NCBI GenBank assembly: GCA_001465935.1 | Contig: LNKV01000003.1 | Span: 1,680,363-1,744,362 of the forward strand | Source of the DNA: Clarireedia homoeocarpa | Taxonomy: Eukaryota; Ascomycota; Leotiomycetes; Helotiales; Rutstroemiaceae | Length of the DNA: 64,000 nucleotides | Direction: 5' to 3' | The notes under the pieces: model-generated | Database searches by the model: none | Told to the model about the DNA's origin: nothing | Seen by the model: only the letters and a program-made list of their open reading frames with translations | Made by a program: the position numbers and the translations under genes | In this document: positions 10,474-21,915 of the stretch, piece by piece | Numbering within the stretch: position 1 is the stretch's first letter | Layout of the letters: the number at the start of each line of letters is the position of its first letter

Positions 10474-12508
10474 GACAGAAACGCCTTGGCCAAAGAGTGT
10501 TCATCCTCATCTCGCAAGAACACGACGAAATGGGGGTTTTGCTGGATTGGGGCGGGTTGGGGGCGTCCTTGTCCTGTCGTTGTGTCGGGAATCTATAAAA
10601 AGTATCAGAAATACACCCGATGCGGCAAGCACGGCCTTCGTTTCGAAAATGGTGCTCAAATGGCCATTGGCAGAGATGCGGTGGTGTAGGTGTCGGTATC
10701 CTGATTTGTGCAGAATGTCGTTTGTAACTGTAACTTACTGTACACGGTGGATTATGGATTATGGATTATGGCTTATGGATTCTTTTGGACTAAACCGCGA
10801 CGAACAACTCGTGTCATGTTACCGCCTGCCGCACGCTTAAATGACGGTTGGAGCTGAGATGAGAGTGATGGGGAAGTGAGGTGGGAGTGATGTGGGAGTG
10901 ATGAATGAGCTTTCCGTCTACTTTGTATGCTTTGGAAAGTGTCACTTAACGCCTGGAGCTGTCCAAGAACCCGCGCCCGCGGCTGAAAGAGCTCTCCTTT
11001 CACCGGGCCATGGTTCTATACCTTTGTACTGTGAGAATCGAATGCGCCGCCACTGATCTCGGAGCACATCTCGCACAAAGGGCTTCCTTCCATCCTACGT
11101 GATATGTTGGTACTCGTCGTGCGCTGATGGAGCACTATCCGGATCCTATACGAAGTAGTAATATTATATAGATATACGGCGTAATCGTAGCTGTGCGCGA
11201 GAGCTTTTGATGTTGGATATGAGTAGCTGCTTCCACAAGTGAATCAATCCTTCTTAACATGCCCATCTCGGATGCACCGTTCAAGCTCGTCTCATCATGC
11301 AGAGACGCACATCGAATCTTCCGTACTGTTTGTGTTTGTACACGTCCTTCTCCACCTACCGCAAGTCAATTCTACGATAGACATTTGATTGAGCCAGTAG
11401 ACATTGGGAGCTCTAGTCGGTCTGTTCATTGAGTCAAGTTTCTCCATAATTATCCAGTGCAGCGAAAAGGGTAAACCCACACATACTGCACACCACACAA
11501 ATGAGCCAGCCAGATCGAGTTTCTTAAGCTACGACCATCACTCTAAATGATTCTCATCCATTTCGAGCCCGCTTCTACCATTTCGAGCCCACTTCCACCG
11601 ACAATCAAACATCAACAACCCCCTCCCCAGCCCAGCCCAGGTCGCAGGCCACCCCAACCACCTCTTCGTCAAGCAAAGCAGCCAAAGCAGCCAAAGCAAC
11701 AAAAGTCTCCAAATCAACAAAAGTCTCCAAAGCAATCAAATCATCCCAAGAAAAACCAAAAATCAAAATCAAAGATTCATCAAAGCATCCGGCAACTAGC
11801 ATCCAGCATCCAGCATCCAGCATCCAGCATCCAACCGCCCTGGTTATTTTCCGCCACTAACCTCGAGAAATTAGATATTTCATCATACTGATTCACGCTT
11901 CCGCCTCTTACTTTTCGCCAAAACCATCTCGAATTCGCCAATAGCACAATCGCCTTTGTTCCCATTGTTAGGATCCTTCTTCGACAACGACGACCCAGCG
12001 AACAACGAAAGAAAAAGAGAAAGATCGCAGCTCGGCCTCGGGTAATTTTTGTAAGACCTCAGCTACTCGTCATCCGCTTCTCTGTCGCTTGTGGGGACTC
12101 GGTGCTAAACGGGGATTCGACTTGCGGCAAATCCAATCTTTCTCTCGATTTTCCGTCTCAGCTCTTCAAACATCATCGATATAACTACTTCGGCCCAGGC
12201 TTCGCAGCGCAGAGACGTACACGACTTCGATTTCAATTTCATTCATTGCGCAAATACACAGACCGAGAACAATTGAGTTCAGACCGTGAATCGATAGCCT
12301 TGGGAATCGCGTGTTGGATATTGAGGTTGACCTACGGTATAACGTCACACCTCCATTTTGTAACTTCGACCGAAAATCACCATCACAACAACCAGAATCA
12401 TCAGAATCATATTTATCCTACTCGAATTACGACAATTGCCAATCTGCAGAGGGGAATAAGTACAAGGAAAGGCGGAAGCTGCCTTTGCAGCTGGCAAAAG
12501 AGGGCACC

Positions 12509-13834
12509 ATGGGTTCTTGTGTGAGCGTTAATGCGGAGGAAGGGGAGCAGAAGAAGCGGAGTCAGATGATTGATAAAAAATTGGAGGAAGATTCGAAAAG
12601 ACTGCGACGGGAATGCAAGATTCTTCTATTGGGTATGTAGATGAATTAATTGTGCGGTCTGGCGAACGACTAACATTTGCAACAACAGGATCTGGTGAGA
12701 GCGGAAAATCGACAATCGTCAAGCAGATGAAAATTATACATCAGAATGGCTATACCGTAGACGAACTGGCTCTATATCGATTGACAATATACAAAAACTT
12801 AATTGATTGCGCCAAGGCATTGGTTGGGGCGATGCGACAGATGGACATCGAGCCTTCGAATCCCGCGAATAAAGAATACGGCTCATTTCTGTTGGAATAT
12901 CAAGTCGATCCAGATCCGCACACACCACTCAATCCCAGGGTCGGTATAGCTGTTGCATCAGTATGGCGGGATGCAAGTGTAGAACGTGTACTGGCCAGGC
13001 AGAGTGAATTTTATCTGATGGATTCTGCTCCATAGTATGTTTCACTCCCAGGTCACCATCAACCATCAGATTCTAACAAATGCAGTTTCTTTGAGGAAGC
13101 TGGAAGGATCGCCGCTGCCGATTACATTCCTGTAGAAGCAGATGTTTTAAGGGCTAGGACTAAGACCACTGGTATCTATGAAACGAGATTCACCATGGGC
13201 TCTTTAAGCATTCAGTTAGTATCTTCCATTGACATCATTGTGCGTGTTGCTGACGGTGTGGTAGTATGTTCGATGTTGGTGGCCAGAGAAGTGAGAGAAA
13301 GAAATGGATTCATTGCTTTGAAAATGTTACGTCGATCATCTTCTGTGTTGCGTTGAGCGAGTACGATCAAGTGCTATTGGAGGAGAGCAACCAGGTAATT
13401 ACTGCAGCTCCTTTCCTCGCTACCCACCTTTACTAAAGCATTCCAGAACCGTATGATGGAGAGTCTGGTCCTATTCGATTCGGTTGTCAACTCACGCTGG
13501 TTTATGCGAACGAGCATCATCCTCTTCCTCAACAAGGTCGACCTATTCAAGCAGAAACTCACCAGATCACCCCTGGCCAACTACTTCCCAGACTACTCTG
13601 GTGGCAATGACTTGAACAGGGCAGCAAAATATCTTCTGTGGAGATTCAACCAAGTCAACAGGGCACATCTTAATCTATATCCTCAGTACGTTATACGCAC
13701 TGCTTACTTTAACCACCATCGCTAACCTAATTAGTCTTACACAAGCCACAGATACTTCGAACATTCGGCTGGTATTCGCAGCCGTGAAGGAGACAATATT
13801 ACAAAACGCTCTGAAAGACTCGGGTATCCTCTGA
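12509..13834 (+). CDS. gna-3: G protein alpha subunit, fungal group III (GNA-3 type)
   Basis: Heterotrimeric G-alpha subunit that in filamentous fungi feeds the adenylate cyclase/cAMP branch of nutrient sensing and development. Six exons (12509-12632, 12689-13034, 13086-13214, 13265-13394, 13447-13685, 13735-13834) give 355 aa. The N-terminus MGSC carries a myristoylation glycine and a palmitoylation cysteine. Nucleotide-binding motifs are present: GSGESGKS (42-49), RTKTTG with the switch-I arginine, DVGGQ, FLNKVD and TQATDT. The C-terminus KDSGIL lacks the Cys at -4 that marks the pertussis-sensitive group I class. This end, together with [14 protein letters not shown] after the P-loop, places the protein in group III rather than I or II. 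Gene symbol follows Neurospora usage. Confidence 0.95.
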
Positions 13835-15865
13835 GCTCTTACGCATGATGCATAATGTTCGATTTTGAATAATACACCTTTTTGCGATTAAAACCGGCGT
13901 TATTGGGAGTGATACGGGAGTTCGGGTCGGGAAACGTGTGAAGATTTTAAGAGTATGCTGCATGATCTGGGATTTGGTTGGCTCTCGGTTTAGGGGACGG
14001 ATGGGTATTGCGCGATCTCACGCGTCTCCCTTGTTTTGATTGGGCTGCACTTGGGCATCACTCATGAGCTCTATATATATCTATATGGGTTCGCACATTG
14101 GGTTTGAATGGAGTTCAGGAATAACTGGTGTATAAGGAATGGGGTTTTGGCAGGTCGGTCTCAGGTCAAGAGAACTGGGTGGCTAAGGGCGGGCTGGGAA
14201 GTATGTCGAGGTTTAAAGGATCGATGATCTGACCGGACGACTGGCTCTAAAAGGGTATGGGAGGTGTCAGATAACTGTAGAAAGCTAAAGGCACGTTTGT
14301 TTAATGCTTCAAGATACAGAATAAAAGATGGCCATAGTTAATATTAAGGCTATGACACTAATTGATGATAATGTATGTTTACAGGTTGGATGGTGTATGG
14401 ATTGCGTGCATGCAAGTGCCGCTGCGGGTGACCAAAAGAAACTGTTCTTCAGCAGATTCACTCATGTAGGTGGTGGTGTAACGGCCAATCGTTTGCCAAA
14501 CGCAGCGGATGGCGTTTTTCAACCATATGAGGAAAACTATGATATACGTAGATCGCAGATTGTTTTTCCATTTCCTGGAGAATAAGCTAGTTACTACGAT
14601 ACGATACGACAAGTTACCGTAAGATGATCGTTTGGAGTTGGTCCGAGAGGCCAGAAAGCTCCACAGTTTGCATACAGCAACTGACTAGCACCGGTTTGAA
14701 GAGACTGTCAACCCCGCTAAACACAAGGATCTGCCAACGTTTCTACTGTAGCTCTAGGTGCTACTGTAGAGCTACTGGATAGAGTCAGCAGTGTGGATGG
14801 ATTGAGAAACGTGAAGCGGCGTGTATCTTCATCAGAATATATAGCTTCTCATCGGATAGTTGAGGCTGTTGAAGACGATAGGGATAGACGGATCTCGGAG
14901 AGCGTTTACGATCGTCATCAACAGGCCATTTTCGCTCTGTTCGCAAGGGGGGAGGGGGTGTAAACAGCTAGCTCATGGTGCACGACTGCACGACGGTTGG
15001 GAAAAGTAGCATATGGGAAAACAGGGAAAAGTCTTGGAAAAGAATGCATTTGTAAAGAATGTCCTCCGTAGGATTGATTTTAATGGCACAATAACCCCAC
15101 ACACTCTTTCACAAGCTAAACTATTGAGAGCTATTACCCCTGTCGCTACTTGTGGGTTTCTAGGTATGCAAAGAATGGTCGTATGTTTCCTCCCCATGTA
15201 ATTCATAGTACGAGCTACAAAGCTACAAACTACATGAGGGAAGTGGGGTGGAGGAGGGGGGAGGGGGAGGTCCGAAGGTGGGAAGGAAGCAAACAGACAG
15301 ACAGCAGGGCAGAGAGAGCTGGAGCTATCACGACTTTGAGCATCCGGTCTTTCCATGATAAACACCCCTCCTTCCCTTCTGGATTCTGGTTTGCTTCACT
15401 CTCGTACTTCTTCTTCTCCAACATCCCTTAAGTAACGATCTTCTCTGCTCTTCCTTCTTTTCGTATGGGAGGTGACGAGAAGCATTGTACTGTACTTCAA
15501 ACTCCCGTCCAATAACTTCCAATAAACCTCCCTCACTGCAGACTACGAGCTACCTGCACAAACACCTATACAAGCACCTACAAGCACGAGAGCAAGTACC
15601 GCATCATCGCCCCCCCTATCCCCCTGGACCAGCGCCAACCTCAAACCAATAACCCCGCACCACATCAAACCAACCACCACGCATCACCATCCCACCAGCG
15701 AAAGCCCCTCCCCCTCATCTCTGTTATATATTCTTCTCTCTGGCTTTCTTCTCTTGACACTCCCTACCAAAATAGAGAGCCTGTGAATAAATCCCAACAT
15801 ATCTCGAGTCTCTTGATCCTACCTATCTCTTTTTTCGGTTGCAGGACAATAGTACATACACAATC
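13835..15865. other. intergenic region before glycogen phosphorylase
   Basis: 2.0 kb without a supported gene. The first part is G-alpha 3' flank. The sequence from about 15380 is C/T- and C/A-rich and looks like the promoter and leader of the downstream gene. A small motif ctactgtag occurs twice near 14745-14770 with mirrored orientation. Open frames here have no recognisable products. Confidence 0.6.
15613..15715 (+). promoter_or_regulatory. cluster of four CCCCT (STRE-like) motifs
   Basis: CCCCT occurs at 15613-15617, 15621-15625, 15705-15709 and 15711-15715, within 255 bp upstream of the glycogen phosphorylase ATG. CCCCT is the stress-response element core bound by Msn2/4-type factors in yeast. 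The local sequence is C-rich, so some occurrences are expected by chance. Confidence 0.4.
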
Positions 15866-18857
15866 ATGTCGTCCACAGCTACTCGGCAGAGACGTCCTTC
15901 GAGCGGGGCTCCAATCACTGATCTGCAAGGTCCGGTTGGCCCCGCGAGTATGTCAAGACCAAAGCATAAGCGTACCGTCACTGGTTTTGGCCCTGGAGAA
16001 ATCAAGAACGTTGAAGGTATTTTCACTTTTCCTACTTTCTACCATCTACCTCTGCAATGTTTCCTGTTTTTCGTCTGCTTTATTTTCTGTCATGTGCCAG
16101 AAGCAGTCTTCCATAGCTTTCACTAACAGTTTCCCCGAATAGCTTCTATCCCAGAACCCCAACGCGAAGCATGGAAGAAATACACTGCAAAGGGTTTCTC
16201 AAACAAAGACGAGTTCGAGAGAGAAGTCGTTCGTCATGTTGAAACTACACTCGCTCGCAGTATGTTCAACTGCGATGAGACGGCTGCGTATGCTGCTGCC
16301 AGTCTTGCTTTCAGGGACAAATTGATCACTGAGTGGAACCGCACTCAGCAGAGACAGACTTTCGCTGATACAAAGCGTGTGTACTATTTGAGTTTGGAGT
16401 TCTTGATGGGAAGGGCGCTAGATAATGCCATGTTGAACGTGGGTTTGAAGAATGCCGCTTCAGGTATGATTGCTTTACCAGCATCGAAAACTATGTCCAT
16501 CCACTTACTTTATACACAGAGGGACTTTCGGAACTCGGTTTCCGGATTGAGGATATCATTAACCAAGAGCACGACGCTGCCTTGGGCAACGGTGGTCTCG
16601 GACGTTTGGCTGCTTGTTTCTTGGATTCACTTGCCTCGTTGAGCTTTCCAGCCTGGGGTTATGGTCTGAGATACAGATATGGTATTTTCAAGCAGGAAAT
16701 TGTGGATGGATATCAAGTCGAGGTGCCTGATTACTGGTTGGACTTCAACCCATGGGAATTCCCCAGACACGATATTGTTGTCGATGTAAGTTTTCTCTGG
16801 CATTGTTCCATCTCGACTGTACTAACCATTCTCAGATTCAATTCTACGGCAACGTCAGAAAATACCAAGATGAGCAAGGCAAGCCCAACACAGTCTGGGA
16901 AGGAGGTGAAATTGTTAAGGCTGTTGCATACGATGTCCCAATTCCTGGCTTCGGCACATCTGCTACCAACAACTTGCGTTTATGGTCCAGCAAAGCCGCC
17001 AGTGGAGAGTTCGACTTCCAAAAATTCAACAGTGGAGATTACGAGAACTCAGTAGCCGACCAACAGCGCGCTGAGACAATCAGCGCTGTTTTATACCCCA
17101 ATGATAACCTTGATCGAGGAAAGGAGCTTCGATTGAAGCAGCAATACTTCTGGGTTGCTGCCTCATTGTACGATATTGTTCGTCGATTCAAGAAGTCTAA
17201 GCGCGCCTGGAAACAGTTCCCTGAACAAGTAGCCATCCAGCTGAATGACACTCATCCAACCCTCGCTGTTGTCGAACTACAACGTATCTTGATTGATCTG
17301 GAGGGACTCGAGTGGGACGAGGCATGGTCGATCGTCACCCAGACTGTAAGTCTACCCCATTGATTGTTCTGGATCGTATACTTATCTGAAATCCTTAGTT
17401 CGGCTACACAAACCATACAGTTCTTCCTGAAGCTCTTGAGAAGTGGTCGGTGCCTCTCTTCCAGAACTTGTTGCCAAGACACTTGCAAATCATTTACGAG
17501 ATCAATCTGTACTTCTTGCAATCTGTTGAGCGCAAATTCCCTAGGGATAGAGAATTGCTGTCCCGAGTCTCGATCATTGAGGAGTCTCAGCCTAAGATGG
17601 TTCGCATGGCCTACTTGGCAATTGTTGGATCTCACAAGGTCAACGGTGTTGCTGAACTTCACTCGGACTTGATCAAGACCACTATTTTCAAAGACTTCGT
17701 CAGGATCTTCGGACCCGACAAGTTCACCAACGTCACTAACGGAATCACACCAAGAAGATGGCTTCACCAAGCCAACCCGAGACTGTCCGAGCTGATCGCC
17801 AGCAAGCTCGGTGGCTATGAGTTCCTCAAGGATCTTACTTTACTCAATAAGCTTGAACAATATGCCGATGACAAGGAGTTCAAGAAAGAATGGCAAGAGA
17901 TCAAGTACGCAAACAAGGTTCGGCTTGCCAAGCATATCAAGTCAACAACTGGTGTCGATGTCAACCCCTCTGCTTTGTTTGACATCCAAGTGAAGCGTAT
18001 ACATGAGTATAAGCGTCAACAATTGAACATCTTCGGAGTCATCCATAGATATCTAGCCATCAAGTCAATGTCAGCAGAGGAACGAAAGAAGCTCGCTCCG
18101 CGTGTGTCGATCTTCGGTGGAAAGGCTGCACCTGGTTACTGGATGGCTAAAACAATCATTCATCTCATTAATAAGGTTGGATCTGTGATCAACAACGACA
18201 AAGATGTCGGAGATCTTCTGAAAGTCATTTTCTTGGAGGACTACAACGTCTCCAAAGCCGAGATCATTTGCCCTGCAAGTGATATCAGTGAACACATCTC
18301 CACTGCTGGTACCGAGGCTAGTGGAACTTCGAACATGAAGTTTGTGCTCAATGCTGGTTTGATTATTGGTACTTGTGATGGTGCAAATGTTTGTATACCT
18401 CTTCCCCTCTACATGAATCTCTACTGACCTCTATTAGATTGAAATTACTCGTGAAATCGGAGAGAACAATATCTTCCTCTTCGGTAACTTGGCCGAAGAC
18501 GTCGAGGACCTTCGTCATGCACATACCTATGGCACTCATACACTCGACCCTGATCTTCAGAAGGTGTTTGATGAAATCCACAAGGGCACATTTGGTGACG
18601 CTGGCTCTTTCAGTGCGCTTGTTTCTGCGATCCAGGATCACGGTGACTACTATCTCGTCTCTGATGACTTCCACAGCTACAACCAAACTCAAGCGTTGGT
18701 TGATGAGGCCTACAAGAACCAAGATGAATGGGCTACCAAGACTATTACAAGTGTTGCAAGAATGGGCTTCTTCAGCAGTGATAGATGTATCAATGAGTAT
18801 GCGGAGATGATCTGGAATATCGAACCTCTTGTGCCTAAAGGCGATGAAACCAAGTAG
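15866..18857 (+). CDS. GPH1: glycogen phosphorylase
   Basis: Releases glucose 1-phosphate from glycogen using phosphate and pyridoxal phosphate (glycosyltransferase family 35), in the cytosol. Six exons (15866-16016, 16143-16463, 16520-16785, 16836-17345, 17399-18388, 18438-18857) give 885 aa, close to the fungal norm of about 890. Family signatures are intact: YYLSLEFLMGRALDNAML, ALGNGGLGRLAACFLDSLA, YGLRYRYGIFKQ, QLNDTHPTLAVVEL, VTNGITPRRW, KRIHEYKRQ, and the cofactor site EASGTSNMKF whose lysine, near residue 730, binds PLP. The divergent N-terminal extension (about 50 residues, Ser/Arg-rich) is the region that carries regulatory phosphorylation in fungal enzymes. The start is the ATG that opens this extension after a C/T-rich leader. 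Confidence 0.97.
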
Positions 18858-19630
18858 AGGTTAGGGGGTAAAAAATGATGGTGGAGGATGGTTGACGTTT
18901 GAGACATACTAAGTAGATTGCAGAGTCTGATGGAATGGATTACTGCTTGATGACTATAGATTCATGACTTTGTGAGGATGAATCGACGTATCTTGTTGAA
19001 GTGTCTACTAATTCTACGCATGCGAGTAAGGTCCTTCAGGAATTTTAGGAGCTACCAGTCTGGCATAGACCTCTCTCTCTCTCCCTGCGGAGCTCACTTG
19101 TGCGTGTAGCTCGGAAAAGATAAGCTCGGCACGATTCTTTTCTGTTACTGATGCAAGACTGGAAGCGGTGATCCAAATGTATATATATATGTTGTTCCGA
19201 ATCTCTAAAAATGATGTTCCCCCCCTCTATTCCGTTCATCCATCCATCCATCCATCCATCCATCCATCCATCTATCCCGCATTGTCTAAGATATTTTTTT
19301 AAAGGAAATTCTACCTCCTTGCAGCAGCAGCATGGCTCTAGCCTCCCCCTGCCAAACCCTAAAATCTTTGAAATCGTCACTTTCACTCGTCCCGTCCCGT
19401 CCCAGCGCGCGTTTCTATTCACGTCTTTTGTGAAGCAACTAAACTTTTTTTTTTCCTGCGCTCCGCTCATCTCATGTTACTTACTTCTTTGGGTAGGTCA
19501 TTCGCCGGAAGTAGCTCATCGTCTTATCTTTTGTATATTCCGCTCGGGGGGTGTTTTTTTCCCCCTTCTTCTAACAATCCGAGTGAGTATTCAATAGCAT
19601 AATACGATGGGATGTGGATCAGTACCAGTA
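18858..19630. other. convergent intergenic region
   Basis: Lies between the 3' ends of glycogen phosphorylase (+) and the MFS transporter (-). It contains a (CATC)9 microsatellite (19237-19272) and several T and C homopolymers. No gene is supported. Confidence 0.7.
19237..19272. repeat. (CATC)9 microsatellite
   Basis: Nine tandem catc tetranucleotides in the convergent intergenic space. Confidence 0.9.
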
Positions 19631-21403
19631 TCAGTCATCTCTCTCCTCGATCTCCAGCTTTTTCTCCTCTTCTAATCTCGCCATGTGGGTATACCTGATG
19701 CTCCAGAGACTGATCACTAAGCCTGCGATACAAGCAGCGACCGTGACCAGGTACGCGCTTCGATAGCATTGCAAACCATCGGTACATTCCCTCGCGCCTC
19801 CATCCTTCACAATGCTGTGTCTATCATAGACAATGCCGTAGAAGAGATTGAACACATTTCCCGAAATCACGGGGGAGAGAGTCATGAAACCCCAGTTGGT
19901 AGAAAGGCCATGCACGCCGAAGGCTTCTGCGACGAGAGAGGGGAAACAGCCGAATAGGAAGCCGTAGCCGAGGCCGGTGAATGATGATACGAGAAAGAGG
20001 AGGTGGGGGTTCTCGGTGTTGAGTGCGGCGATTTGTCCAATTAGGAAGATGAAGGAGGCGATAGTGAGACACCAGAGCCCGGAACAGCGCAGGACTTTGA
20101 CGAGAAAATCGGCACCGACACCTGCGGATGTTAGTTGCAGGAGCGTTGAATACGGGGAAGATACGTACCGCTTAGAAGACGGCCAACGAACGAACAGATT
20201 GAGAGTACTGAGACATGCATTGCTTGGCGATGCATGATGTAATCCTCTGATACAGAGTCATCGTAGTGTCTCCAAAGAGCTTGAGCATCGTTGCCGATGT
20301 TGCTGAGGAATGCATTAGAAAGAGAGTGGGCAAACAGGAACGGAGAGCATACTTGATAGTCATCAGACCGACACCAGTCAAAATACCCATCAATGCGAAT
20401 AATTGCCAGAATTCAATACTACTCAACAATTTAAAACCTCGAATATCTACACGATGCGCATGATCCTTGACGTTAGTCACTTCCTCGATATCTACAGAAT
20501 CCGATTTTGACATTAGGGAGGAGGTCTCATCCGTCTCGGGCATGACGCCGGTGTCAGATGCCCCTGCGTCTGCGTCTGCCTCGACGTTATAGGGATGTTT
20601 TGGGATATCGTCGGGATCTGAAGACGTGATGGACAATGGAGACGTACCAGGTTCGGGTGCTAGTGCATCTATTTGTGCCTTGTGATTGCTCTCTTCGGAT
20701 TTGGTTCGGTGTAGGCGATTCGAATCTGAGCGGTTGTGGCCCGGGAGAGCTGTATAGTGCGAATGTGGTATCACACGAAGGAAGAAAAATCCTAGGAATA
20801 CGGTGCCAGATGTACCGCATGCTACCACAAGCAGAAAGTGCCCTGCATCTCCAGGAAACGCGAAGGCTGTGAATGTGGAGAAGAAGAAAGCGCTGAGCCC
20901 GAAAGCTGCCAGGGGAAATGCGGTAGCGGTTCCTCTGTTATGCGGCCAATTCAACGCAGACGTCTTCATCGAACCGACAAATGCAGCACATCCTCCCAGA
21001 CCAGTGAGCAGCGAACACAGGCAAAGTAGCGGCAACCATCCTGACCCCTGGATATATGCTCGGTAGAGAGGGAAATAGCCGGCAGCGAGTAGAACCATTC
21101 CCAACAGGACGGCAGGTCGTGGCCCCTTTCCATCTACAAGTAATCCTATAGGTATGCCCATTCCATACATGCCCAGATTCCCAAATAGTCCCTGGAACGT
21201 ATCGTCAGTATGAATTGGCTCGATTCGGCTATGGCGCATGGCAGTCTTACTATCAGGTTGATATCCGTCGAAGATAGCCTCAACTTCTCAGCAAATTGAG
21301 GAGCCCAATTCGAAAAGGAGTAATTCGTCCCACATGCCAATCCAATACATGTTGCCGCGATACTCGAGACTATCCTCGCTGTCTGAAGTGGCTTGTCTGC
21401 CAT
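19631..21403 (-). CDS. MFS transporter, nodulin-like/YMR155W type
   Basis: Polytopic membrane transporter of the major facilitator superfamily, nodulin-like subgroup. The substrate is unknown. Four exons on the minus strand (21403-21251, 21191-20353, 20302-20169, 20121-19631) give 538 aa. The N-terminal half has the subgroup pattern GTNYSFSNWAPQFAEKLRLS and then GLFGNLGMYGMGIPIGLLVD. About twelve hydrophobic segments are visible. The two halves are separated by a hydrophilic, acidic loop of roughly 120 residues rich in Ser/Asp/Glu. The second half includes SFVGRLLSG, GLGYGFLFGCFPSLVAEAFG and TNWGFMTLSPVISGNVFNL, all typical of fungal homologues. It is transcribed divergently from the SERINC gene. 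Family is secure; function is not known from sequence. Confidence 0.88.
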
Positions 21404-21915
21404 GTTGGTATGGACGTTATCCGGGGTTAGCTAGAGAGATGGGATAAATAGATAGATAGGTTCACCTCCGAACCATTGCTGAAATGGAAGAAGAAATTTG
21501 CAAAGGAAAATTCTATCGTACTACTACGCTAATAGAGAAGATTTATGGAAATCGTGACTCTCCGCAGAATGGATACGAATGATTGTCTGAAAGAGATTAA
21601 AGTATCCTCTTGCTTTCGTCCGTATCCGCGTAAGAGACAATCAAGGGAGGATTCAGTATCTCTTATCAGCCCTGAGTACGGTTGAACTTAGGAACAAGAA
21701 ATGCAGAATGTTGTTTTCGTCAAGCCGCGCGGATGCAACATCCGCATGTGTTATGCAGCCGAGCCGTCATCTATTCGATTGACGAAAGTTGACCATCAAG
21801 AATCATTCTATCAACATTTTTGAATTTCATAACAGGCCCCAAAAGAGTCTCTCGCATATCATATCGGACCAGTCGTTCTCAAACTTCTGAGTACAGCGCG
21901 ACTAAGAGCGCAAAT
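21404..21915. promoter_or_regulatory. shared divergent promoter, MFS transporter / SERINC
   Basis: Only 512 bp separate the two start codons, so both promoters must lie here. No clear TATA box is seen. A GC-rich dyad-like patch (ccgcgcggatgcaacatccgc) sits near 21725-21745, containing the inverted gcggatg/catccgc arms around caa. This could be a shared operator, which is inference only. Confidence 0.5.

Larger units (their letters stand above)
7203..12508. other. long gene-free region before the G-alpha gene
   Basis: 5.3 kb with no open frame that looks like a protein. It contains many simple repeats (listed separately), A/T-rich stretches around 8150-8450 and 9020-9240, and C/A-rich sequence at 11540-11850 that may be part of the long promoter or 5' leader of the downstream G-alpha gene. 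Upstream ATGs such as the one at 12102 would create upstream ORFs if transcribed. No tRNA, TE protein or ncRNA could be supported. Confidence 0.65.

Noticed and set aside
10335..10523. Hydrophobic Leu-Ile-Leu-Thr repeat ORF on the minus strand
   Set aside because: Created by a 12-nt tandem repeat; the ends have no signal-peptide or domain character.
11547..11891. Pro/Gln/Lys-rich 114-codon ORF upstream of the G-alpha gene
   Set aside because: Low-complexity C/A-rich leader-like DNA with no conserved block. A uORF role cannot be judged from sequence.
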